Assembly (NCBI GenBank): GCA_029256665.1
Contig: JAQSXN010000087.1
Location: forward strand, 1 to 10,161
DNA length: 10,161 nt
Origin: Paenibacillus sp.
GTDB lineage: Bacteria > Bacillota > Bacilli > Paenibacillales > Paenibacillaceae
Direction of reading: 5' to 3'
The notes under the pieces are model-generated. The model saw only the letters and a list, made by a program, of their open reading frames with translations. It searched no databases and was not told the origin of the DNA. Below, in pieces: positions 1-6,670 of this stretch. The first letter of the stretch is position 1. Every line of letters begins with the position of its first letter. The translations under genes were made by a program, and so were the position numbers.

Positions 1-35
1 CATTGAAGATTCGTGTCGATCGCATATAGTAATTC

Positions 36-66
36 GTTCAAAAAGTTCGGTTTTCAGTTTTTGAAC
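36..66. repeat. 9-bp perfect inverted repeat, AT-rich
   Basis: GTTCAAAAA at 36-44 is perfectly repeated in inverse at 58-66 (TTTTTGAAC), around a 13-nt centre. Neither strand has a T-run directly after the structure, so it is not a typical terminator. It lies about 70 nt beyond the stop of the histidine kinase, and downstream of a possible leftward promoter at 86-114, so it could be in the 5' leader of a gene beyond the left edge. An operator or a dispersed intergenic repeat are other options. The symmetry is seen directly; any function is inference. Confidence 0.5.
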
Positions 67-72
67 ATCCTC

Positions 73-89
73 TAGTAGTAATTCTACTA
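73..89. repeat. 6-bp inverted repeat overlapping a possible -10 box
   Basis: TAGTAG at 73-78 pairs with CTACTA at 84-89 around a 5-nt centre. The right arm overlaps the possible leftward -10 hexamer at 86-91, a position where a repressor could act. The repeat is short and AT-rich, so chance is quite possible. Confidence 0.3.
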
Positions 90-114
90 TACATGACAGT
101 GGACTAACGAACAA
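86..114 (-). promoter_or_regulatory. Possible sigma-A promoter reading off the left edge
   Basis: Read on the minus strand, TTGTTC (109-114) is followed by a 17-nt spacer and TATAGT (86-91). The -10 box matches the sigma-A consensus at five of six positions; the -35 box keeps only the TTG. It lies just beyond the stop of the histidine kinase and points left, so it could start a separate transcript for a gene outside the window. No coding sequence with a ribosome site is visible in positions 1-85 on that strand. Support is sequence match only. Confidence 0.35.
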
Positions 115-132
115 CAGATTGTTAGAAAAATG

Positions 133-3100
133 TTAGACGATTCTGTCGAATTGTTGGCCGGATTCTCGCAGTCCGCCAAGCAAAATCGATAGCTTTTCTT
201 CCAATTGAGTAACGGCAATCGCCACTTGCAACTCGTCCCTCTTGTACGCCTTCAACAATTCGCTGACGTTGCCAACCGCGTCTCCAAGCTCCGTGGCGGA
301 TAAGTACCCTGCCGCTCCTTTAAGCGTATGCAGCATGCGGAGTGCCTTATCGGAATCGGACATCTTGAGCGCGAGTCGGAGTTGGTCCGTAAATCTCTCG
401 TAATCCTGCTTGAATTGATCGATCATGTGGCGCAGGATCGGAAGCTTGCCATTCACGCGCTCCAGCGCGCTCTCGACGTCCATCCCCGCAATCGGGAGAA
501 GAGAAATAGCCGCCGATTCCGCCAGTACAGGCTTCCGGTCTTGCCGAAGCGAACGGCCTTCCTCATGCGCCGGCATGCCGTTCCCGCTGTCCGCAAGCGC
601 CTTCTGCTCCAGCCAATACGCAACCGTATCTTGCATGCGCTCCACGGAGAGAGGCTTTGTAATGACTTCGTTCATGCCGAGCTTCAAGTACCGCTCGTGA
701 TCCTTCTTCACGACGTTCGCCGTGACGGCGATAACCGGGATGGAGTCGTACTCTTTCTTGCTTCGCATGATTTTGACGGCTTCCGTACCGTCCATCACGG
801 GCATATGAATATCCATCAGCACGAGATCCCAGCTTCCTTGCTCCAGCATGTCGAGCGCTTCCTGGCCATTCTCCGCAAGCTGCACCTCGTACCCCGCATC
901 CTTAAGCATCTCGAGCGCGACCATCTGATTGATCATGTTATCCTCGGCGAGCAGAATTCTCACTTTGCTCCGCCGCTCCTTGACGGGCTCCTGGGAACCG
1001 GCCTCGCCTGGCGCGCGCAGCTTTAACGTGGACTGGTCGGTCGCTTCTTTAAACGCCTTAAGCAACGCCGTTCGCGTAACGGGCTTTGCCAGTATGGCGG
1101 CCGGACGATTCTCGTAAGGCAATTGCAGCAGCTCGTCCCGGCCGAAGGTCGTCGTAAGCGCCACGACCGGCACGCCAAGCTGAACGGAGACGCCATGCAC
1201 GTCGAGCCATGTCTCCGTTCCATACATATCCGGCATCTCCATATCGGTCAACAGAATATGAGGACGAGCGCCTTCGCCGACGATCCTCAGCCGCTCGAAC
1301 ATCGTCTGCCAGCTTCCGAACGCGATTGTCGTCAGCCCCATGCTTTCCAGAAGCGAGGTCCAATGGTCGCGCATCCGCTTGCTATCTTCCAGTATCCACA
1401 CGGTCTGCTCGTTCGAGAACGGCAGTTGACGATCTGCGACGTCGATTCGGGCAGGATCGACGTCGAACGGAAGCGTGAAGAAGAAGCGGCTTCCGGCGCC
1501 TTCGACGCTGGATACCAATAACGTGCCGCCCAGCAGCTTAACGAGATTCTGCGAGATGACAAGGCCAAGTCCCGTGCCGCCGAATTTGCGCGTCGTGGAG
1601 CTGTCCGCCTGCGTAAACGGCATGAACAGCCGCTCCACTTGCTCCTTGCTCATGCCGATGCCCGTATCGGCGATCAGGAAACGGATCGAGATTTGCCCCT
1701 CCGATTCCGCCTCGACTTCGAGCTGCAGCTTGACGAGACCTCTGCCGGTAAATTTAATAGCGTTCATGCACAGATTTAGCAGCACCTGCTCAAGGCGCAA
1801 GGAATCGCCGATCAACGTTTGCGGCATACGCTCCGGCGTATGGATCATAAATTCGAACTGTTCCTTGCCTCCGAGGAACACGCTGAGCTGGTTCGCGATC
1901 CGGTTCAGAAGCTCCTCCGTCTTGAACGGGAAGTGCTCGGCCTCTACCTTGCCGGCTTCGATCTTGGAGAAATCCAGCACGTCGTTAATAATGCGCAGAA
2001 GCGATTCGGACGAGAGATGCATCTTATCTATGTAATCCTTCTGAATGACGGACAATTCCGTTTTGCGGAGCAGTCCGGTCAATCCGATAATGCCGTTGAG
2101 CGGCGTCCGGATCTCGTGGCTCATAAGGGCGAGGAAGCTGCTCTTGGCCTTGTTCGCTTCCTCCGCTTCGAGCGTCGTGCGCACTAGCTCCTCCTGCACC
2201 AGCTTCTGCTCGGATATATCCCTCGCGATGCAGGAGAAGAAGGTCTCGCCGGTATATTCGTCCTCGTGCACGACGATTATCATCGATACGAACAATAATT
2301 CTCCGTTGACCTGCTTCATCTGCAAGGTGCCGTTCCAGAAGCCGAACTCCAGCGCTTGCCGCATTCCCTCCATCAGCTGATCGTGCATGGAAGGATCGAT
2401 ATACGTTTTGGCCTCCGGCTGAAAAGAATCGTCTTCGGGCAGTCCGAGCATCGTTCTGCCTGCCCGGTTCATGTATACGATATTCCCATCCATGTTGATG
2501 GATGCAATCAAATCCTGCGCGGACTCTACGATGTTAAGAAGCCGGTTGCGCGCGTTCTCGACCAGCCTTCTATCCGAGATGTCCCGCACCATGCCCACGA
2601 CGCCCGTAAACCTGCCGTTGCCGTCCCGCAAGCCGCTGGAGCTATGCAGCGTCGGAATGCGGGTTCCATCCTTGTGGACGAACGTCCACTCCCGCTCGTA
2701 GGAAAACTGTGCGTCCCTGAGCGCCCGGAACACGTCGAGCCCCGGCCGAACCTCGTAGCCGAGCTTCTCGGTCAAGAGCTCCGCTTCCCGCTCGATCTCC
2801 TCCATGTCCATAAACATAAGCGGAGTGGCATGGCCGGTCAGCTCCTCCGACTTGTAGCCGAGCATCTCTTCCGCCGTCTTGTTCAAATACGTCACCTTGT
2901 ATTCCTCGTCGAGCACGATGAAGCCGTATTGGTTCTGATTGATAATCGCGCTCAGCCTGTCGAACATCTCCTGCAGATGCTCCATCATGCCGTTGACGGA
3001 ATGGGCGAGCTGGCCGATCTCGTCGAATTGGGACGTATCCAGATGCTCCGCCTCGAATTGTCCTTCGGCCGCCTGCTCTGTCACGCTCAAGATTCTCTCC

Positions 3101-4008
3101 AGCCGCTTGACGATCTTCTCGAAGTAGAGATAGAAGAAAATGCCGATAATCAGCTCCGAGATCGCGATCGTCGTGACGGTCCGCCATAGAATGGGAGTCA
3201 GCAGCGCCTCCATCCTGGAGACAGGCTCGGACATGGCAATCCGCCATGGCGTTCCTTGCACCTTGGAATAGAACACCATATACGCTTCGCCCGATTCCTT
3301 GACGTTGGCCCTTCCCTCGTTCTTGACGAGCATATCATCCGAGACCGCCGCGAGTACGGGATCTTGCGCAATGGACTTCGACCGATGCGAGGTCCCTTTG
3401 GAGGAATAAATAATATCTCCTTCGTCGTTATAGAAACGAATCGGGTTGATAGATTCCGCGAAATCGAAGAAACGGGTGAACGACGTAAAAGGAATCGAGG
3501 CGTAGATGACGCCAACGATGTCCGTCCCGCTTCCATATACGGGAACGGCGATATAGGATTGATCCACAAGCGAGAACTCGGGCTTGTACGGATCCGTGAT
3601 AATGACGGTCCCCCGCATCGCCGCAGCAAAAAAGGACTCGCCGCTCATGTCCCGATCCGCCCCGTCGCTGCGAACGGCCATGCCGCTCGCTGCAACGAAG
3701 CCGATCGTATGATAGGCGAACCCGCTCCGCACCAATTCCCGTTGGAAATAGGTTTTGCGCTCGGACGAAGAGCCGTAGCGGACAACGTCCGTACGGCTCA
3801 TCACCATGACTTCGGCGCGGCGGATCTCCATCCAAGCTTCGATAGAGTCGGCCTGGCCGCTCAGCTTGCTGCCGATCTTGTCCATTTCCGAGCGCAGCAT
3901 CGTCTTTTCGACCGCCGAATAATTGCCGACGCCCGCAAGCAGCAAAGGGATAAAGGAGATGAGCACGATAAAAATCATCCCTTTGGTTCTTAACGACATT
4001 CTGTTCAC
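133..4008 (-). CDS. Hybrid sensor histidine kinase (dCache-HAMP-PAS-PAS-HisKA-HATPase-REC-REC-Hpt)
   Basis: A 1291-residue membrane kinase with a multistep phosphorelay in one chain. Visible in order: a membrane helix at about 10-29; an extracytoplasmic double-Cache-like sensor at about 30-268; a second helix at about 272-296; HAMP to about 350; PAS at about 350-478 and 488-600; and HisKA with the H-box (SHEIRTPLNG, His631). The ATPase domain shows an N-box (LNLCMNAIKFT, from 744), DTGIG (781-785) and GGTGLGL (810-816). Receiver 1 (about 868-988) has E874/D875, D922 and K975. Receiver 2 (about 1016-1134) has E1022/D1023, D1066, T1096 and K1118. The Hpt domain carries MLHTLKGAAG with His1227. 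All phosphotransfer residues appear present. The Cache ligand and the downstream regulator cannot be told from sequence. The GTG start at 4006-4008 is preferred because seven G residues (4018-4024) lie 9 nt upstream; the in-frame ATG three codons later is too far from them. The gene follows the aldo/keto reductase by 85 nt. No terminator is visible after its TAA. Confidence 0.95.
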   Translation of the reverse strand: MNRMSLRTKGMIFIVLISFIPLLLAGVGNYSAVEKTMLRSEMDKIGSKLSGQADSIEAWMEIRRAEVMVMSRTDVVRYGSSSERKTYFQRELVRSGFAYHTIGFVAASGMAVRSDGADRDMSGESFFAAAMRGTVIITDPYKPEFSLVDQSYIAVPVYGSGTDIVGVIYASIPFTSFTRFFDFAESINPIRFYNDEGDIIYSSKGTSHRSKSIAQDPVLAAVSDDMLVKNEGRANVKESGEAYMVFYSKVQGTPWRIAMSEPVSRMEALLTPILWRTVTTIAISELIIGIFFYLYFEKIVKRLERILSVTEQAAEGQFEAEHLDTSQFDEIGQLAHSVNGMMEHLQEMFDRLSAIINQNQYGFIVLDEEYKVTYLNKTAEEMLGYKSEELTGHATPLMFMDMEEIEREAELLTEKLGYEVRPGLDVFRALRDAQFSYEREWTFVHKDGTRIPTLHSSSGLRDGNGRFTGVVGMVRDISDRRLVENARNRLLNIVESAQDLIASINMDGNIVYMNRAGRTMLGLPEDDSFQPEAKTYIDPSMHDQLMEGMRQALEFGFWNGTLQMKQVNGELLFVSMIIVVHEDEYTGETFFSCIARDISEQKLVQEELVRTTLEAEEANKAKSSFLALMSHEIRTPLNGIIGLTGLLRKTELSVIQKDYIDKMHLSSESLLRIINDVLDFSKIEAGKVEAEHFPFKTEELLNRIANQLSVFLGGKEQFEFMIHTPERMPQTLIGDSLRLEQVLLNLCMNAIKFTGRGLVKLQLEVEAESEGQISIRFLIADTGIGMSKEQVERLFMPFTQADSSTTRKFGGTGLGLVISQNLVKLLGGTLLVSSVEGAGSRFFFTLPFDVDPARIDVADRQLPFSNEQTVWILEDSKRMRDHWTSLLESMGLTTIAFGSWQTMFERLRIVGEGARPHILLTDMEMPDMYGTETWLDVHGVSVQLGVPVVALTTTFGRDELLQLPYENRPAAILAKPVTRTALLKAFKEATDQSTLKLRAPGEAGSQEPVKERRSKVRILLAEDNMINQMVALEMLKDAGYEVQLAENGQEALDMLEQGSWDLVLMDIHMPVMDGTEAVKIMRSKKEYDSIPVIAVTANVVKKDHERYLKLGMNEVITKPLSVERMQDTVAYWLEQKALADSGNGMPAHEEGRSLRQDRKPVLAESAAISLLPIAGMDVESALERVNGKLPILRHMIDQFKQDYERFTDQLRLALKMSDSDKALRMLHTLKGAAGYLSATELGDAVGNVSELLKAYKRDELQVAIAVTQLEEKLSILLGGLRESGQQFDRIV

Positions 4009-4017
4009 AAGGATTAT

Positions 4018-4046
4018 CCCCCCCGTATCCGGACCGGCGCCCGGAT
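4018..4046 (-). promoter_or_regulatory. Kinase ribosome site with a hairpin just upstream
   Basis: On the minus strand a 6-bp GC-rich inverted repeat (ATCCGG at 4041-4046 as seen in the mRNA, pairing with CCGGAT at 4027-4032, 8-nt loop) ends two nucleotides before the G7 Shine-Dalgarno tract at 4018-4024, which itself sits 9 nt from the GTG start. The hairpin could affect ribosome access or transcript stability. It has no T-run, so it is not a terminator. The repeat and spacing are seen; regulation is inference. Confidence 0.4.
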
Positions 4047-4080
4047 GTCATGAGCAACTCGCTGTCAAGATATCTCCTTG

Positions 4081-4095
4081 AAGGCAGCCTGCCTT
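4081..4095 (-). other. Small hairpin at the stop of the aldo/keto reductase gene
   Basis: AAGGCA and TGCCTT form a 6-bp stem with a 3-nt loop that overlaps the TAA stop of the aldo/keto reductase gene. No T-tract follows on the minus strand, so it probably does not end transcription by itself. It could be an mRNA-stabilising or pausing element between the reductase and kinase reading frames. Confidence 0.3.
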
Positions 4096-5092
4096 ATTGC
4101 TCTGCCGAGGCGATCGCGTCGATGCGCGCCAGCTCCTCGGAGCTGAACGCCAACTGGTTAAGCGCCGCTACGTTATCGTCGATTTGCTCTACCCGGCTTG
4201 CGCCGATGAGCGCGGATGTCACCTTGCCGCCGCGCAGCGTCCAAGCAAGCGCCATCTGCGCGAGCGACTGCCCTCTCGCTTCGGCGACCTCCTGCAGCTC
4301 TCGAATCTGGCGCAGCCTGTTCTCGGTAATCTGATCCGACTTCAAAAATACGCTAGGTCCGCCCGCTCTGGAATCCGCGGGGACGCCGTTCAAATACCGG
4401 TTCGTCAGCAAGCCGCCGGCAAGCGGCGAGAATACGATGGAGCCGATGCCCCGCTCGTCCAGCACATCCTGAAGCCCGCCTTCTATCCAACGGTTCAAGA
4501 TGGAATACGAAGGCTGATGGATGAGGCATGGCGTTCCGAGCTCCTTGAGAATGCGAGCCGCTTCCGCCGTCTGCTCCGCGTTATAGTTGGAGATCCCGAC
4601 GTACAACGCTTTGCCTTGACGCACGGCATGGTCCAGCGCGCCCATCGTTTCTTCAAGCGGCGTATGGGGATCCGGACGATGGGAATAGAAGATGTCCACG
4701 TAATCCAGCTTCATCCGCTTCAAGCTCTGATCCAGGCTGGAGAGCATATATTTGCGCGAACCCCATTCGCCGTAAGGGCCTTCCCACATCCAATAGCCGG
4801 CTTTCGTGGAGATGATGATTTCGTCGCGGTAGACTTTCATGTCCTTCTCGAGAATCGCGCCGAACGTCTCTTCCGCGGACCCTGCGGGAGGACCATAATT
4901 GTTGGCCAGATCGAAATGCGTAATGCCAAGATCGAACGCTCGTCTGACCATTGCCCTTCCGTTCTCGGGTTTATCGATGCCGCCGAAGTTGTGCCATAAA
5001 CCTAACGATATAGCCGGCAGCTTGAGCCCGCTCTTGCCCGTCCGATTGTAAATCATGGATCCATAACGATTGTTGGCAGCCGTATATGGCAT
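4094..5092 (-). CDS. yghZ: Aldo/keto reductase, YghZ-like (L-glyceraldehyde 3-phosphate reductase family)
   Basis: A 332-residue soluble NADPH-dependent reductase with a TIM-barrel fold, of the class related to Kv-channel beta subunits. The N-terminal block ending KLPAISLGLWHNFG (24-37) is very like Escherichia coli YghZ, which reduces L-glyceraldehyde 3-phosphate and detoxifies aldehydes such as methylglyoxal. The catalytic tetrad is readable as Asp61 and Tyr66 (FDLANNYGPPAG), Lys97 (ISTKAGYWMW) and His138 (FYSHRPDPHTP). The cofactor-binding end is GASRVEQIDDN (297-307). Length is close to the family norm. The ATG start is backed by GGAGGT at 5099-5104 with 6-nt spacing. It lies 48 nt after the HD-GYP gene and 85 nt before the kinase gene, so co-transcription is plausible. 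There is no obvious functional tie to c-di-GMP. Family membership is firm; the physiological substrate here is inferred from homology. Confidence 0.93.
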   Translation of the reverse strand: MPYTAANNRYGSMIYNRTGKSGLKLPAISLGLWHNFGGIDKPENGRAMVRRAFDLGITHFDLANNYGPPAGSAEETFGAILEKDMKVYRDEIIISTKAGYWMWEGPYGEWGSRKYMLSSLDQSLKRMKLDYVDIFYSHRPDPHTPLEETMGALDHAVRQGKALYVGISNYNAEQTAEAARILKELGTPCLIHQPSYSILNRWIEGGLQDVLDERGIGSIVFSPLAGGLLTNRYLNGVPADSRAGGPSVFLKSDQITENRLRQIRELQEVAEARGQSLAQMALAWTLRGGKVTSALIGASRVEQIDDNVAALNQLAFSSEELARIDAIASAEQ

Positions 5093-5140
5093 ATTGTGAC
5101 CTCCAGTAAGTGGTTGATTGTCGTCGATCTTTTCGTTCGC

Positions 5141-6589
5141 CTATCCCGTTCCGTCTTGCGAATCCAGCTTTAACTCCCCGCTGTTCTGAAGCGTTTTCTG
5201 GAAGAAAAGCCACTGCTCCTGCACCAGCTTCTCCCATGCGGCCATGCAACGGGGATCGAAATGACGGCCGCTTTCCCTGAGCATCACTTCCATCGCCTCT
5301 TCGTGGGACATCGCTTTCCTGTAGGAGCGCGACGAGGTGAGCGCGTCGTACACGTCCGCAACGGCCGTAATGCGCGCCACTAGCGGGATGTCTTCACCGG
5401 CGAGCTTATCCGGATAACCGCTTCCGTTCCACTTCTCGTGATGGGACCTAATAACCGCCAACTCGTCGATCATGAATCCGAGCCGCTTGCACATGTCGTA
5501 GCCGGATACGGGATGCGCCTCGATCACGCCGCGTTCTTCGTCGGATAGCTTCCCTGGCTTGTTGAGAATGCCGTCCGGGATGGAGAGCTTGCCAATGTCG
5601 TGAACGAGACCGCCTTGCGCGATCGCGCGCAGCTTCGACAATGACAAACCGAGCTCCTCGCCCAGCTTTAACGCGTACATCGCCACTCTGTAATTATGTC
5701 CGGCCGTATAAGCGTCCTTGGCTTCCGTCGCGATAACCAACTCCTTGACGCTAGGGGATATGTACGTCCGTATCCAATCCTCGGGATTGGCTCGGAACAG
5801 TCTTCTGATCGACGCGGTCATGGATCCCGTATTCAGATGGTCTCTCACGATTCCGATCACCATCACGATGACGGATGCGAGCAGCAAGAAGTGGTACAGC
5901 CACCAGCTCGCCATCCACGTACGGCCCGTTACCATGATCAACTGGGCGCCCAACATCCAGCCCGTGCTGTAGGCGATGGCCAGCTGGAGCGGCAATCTGG
6001 ATGCCACGTACGTCTGCAGATTCCGGTAAATCGTCCAGCTGTTGAACGCAAGAACGATCGCCGTTACCGCCCACATTCGGATCGTGTCCCTAAGCATTAG
6101 GACTTGCGTTACGCCGGGATCGTTCCATAGCGCGAGACCTAACGCCAGCAATACCGTAACCCAAGCTGGCAGCAGCCACCGCTGGTGCCTGGCGAGCAAT
6201 CTAACGAAGGGATGGTCGCCGGAGATCGAGCACATCCACAACCAGAACGCTGCGAGCAGAACGCTTAGCTGTGCGGCATGACCGGCGATGGGGGAATGAT
6301 GAATGAGAAACCCGGGCGTGGACAACCCATGCAGAATGAACATGCCGGCTAACGAAACATAGGCCAGCGACAGGAAGCTGACCTTGATGTTGCGGATGCG
6401 CGTCGCCACGATTCCGACCGCGATGGCCATGCCGAGCGCCAGCGCGGACACTAAGCTGACAATGTAGAAATGTCCGTTAGGCGCATTCACAACCCCGTCA
6501 TACGGCGTCAGTTGGAGCACGACGTAGAAGATCAAAGGGAGCAGCAGCCAAAAGGCCAGCCAGGCAAACACTTTCCTATCTTTCCCCAC
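5141..6589 (-). CDS. Membrane HD-GYP cyclic-di-GMP phosphodiesterase with an eight-helix N-terminal region
   Basis: A 482-residue protein. About eight hydrophobic helices fill the first half (near 7-27, 40-61, 71-90, 104-121, 138-155, 171-187, 199-220, 229-248), followed by a linker and an HD-GYP domain at about 285-460. HD-GYP enzymes are metal-dependent and hydrolyse c-di-GMP to pGpG or GMP. Expected residues are present: His298, the HD pair 330-331 with Lys334 (HDIGKLSIP), His359, His383-His384-Glu385, GYP at 391-393 and Asp412 (ADVYDAL). The signature reads HHEKWNGSGYP, with Asn where Asp is often seen. The membrane part has histidines at 40, 87, 97, 98, 104 and 233 and an LHGLSTPG motif (86-93). 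I recognise this region only as a multi-helix sensor seen on bacterial signalling enzymes and do not name its ligand. The start is GTG at 6587-6589, fixed by AGGAGG (6597-6602) 7 nt upstream. It lies 81 nt after the MHYT-GGDEF-EAL gene, so two c-di-GMP enzymes are adjacent. Confidence 0.93.
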   Translation of the reverse strand: MGKDRKVFAWLAFWLLLPLIFYVVLQLTPYDGVVNAPNGHFYIVSLVSALALGMAIAVGIVATRIRNIKVSFLSLAYVSLAGMFILHGLSTPGFLIHHSPIAGHAAQLSVLLAAFWLWMCSISGDHPFVRLLARHQRWLLPAWVTVLLALGLALWNDPGVTQVLMLRDTIRMWAVTAIVLAFNSWTIYRNLQTYVASRLPLQLAIAYSTGWMLGAQLIMVTGRTWMASWWLYHFLLLASVIVMVIGIVRDHLNTGSMTASIRRLFRANPEDWIRTYISPSVKELVIATEAKDAYTAGHNYRVAMYALKLGEELGLSLSKLRAIAQGGLVHDIGKLSIPDGILNKPGKLSDEERGVIEAHPVSGYDMCKRLGFMIDELAVIRSHHEKWNGSGYPDKLAGEDIPLVARITAVADVYDALTSSRSYRKAMSHEEAMEVMLRESGRHFDPRCMAAWEKLVQEQWLFFQKTLQNSGELKLDSQDGTG

Positions 6590-6596
6590 GGTATCC

Positions 6597-6602
6597 CCTC
6601 CT
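6597..6602 (-). promoter_or_regulatory. Shine-Dalgarno site of the HD-GYP gene
   Basis: A perfect AGGAGG lies 7 nt upstream of the GTG codon at 6587-6589. It decides the start, because no in-frame ATG upstream has comparable support. Confidence 0.75.
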
Positions 6603-6650
6603 CAATCGTCATGAGTGGAAGTTCAAGCGATCCTATATTCATATTCCGAT

Positions 6651-6670
6651 AGCCGGCGTTTAAGCCGGCT
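6651..6670 (-). other. GC-rich hairpin directly after the MHYT-GGDEF-EAL stop
   Basis: AGCCGGC (6651-6657) and GCCGGCT (6664-6670) form a 7-bp stem with a 6-nt loop, starting at the base after the TAA stop (6671-6673). The minus-strand sequence beyond it is mixed A/T/G rather than a T-run. It may therefore be a weak or Rho-assisted terminator, or an RNA-stabilising element that allows read-through to the HD-GYP gene 81 nt downstream. Confidence 0.4.

Noticed and set aside
61..90. Plus-strand promoter-like pair TTGAAC, 18 nt, TACTAT
   Set aside because: It would only read antisense into the kinase 3' end, and the same bases are better explained by AT-rich inverted repeats.
2356..3189. Plus-strand open frames inside the histidine kinase (also 328-1026, 1475-2035, 3256-3993)
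   Set aside because: All are antisense shadows of the kinase, with skewed composition and no domain.
4068..4073. Perfect TTGACA on the minus strand between the reductase and kinase genes
   Set aside because: No -10-like hexamer is found 16-18 nt downstream; that stretch is GC-rich, so a promoter is not supported.
4097..4999. Plus-strand open frame (300 codons) opposite the aldo/keto reductase
   Set aside because: It mirrors the reductase almost exactly and its product is Arg-rich with no family resemblance.
6590..6670. Possible promoter or sigma-D site in the gap before the HD-GYP gene
   Set aside because: TATAGG and TAAA elements are present but none has a matching partner at the right spacing.
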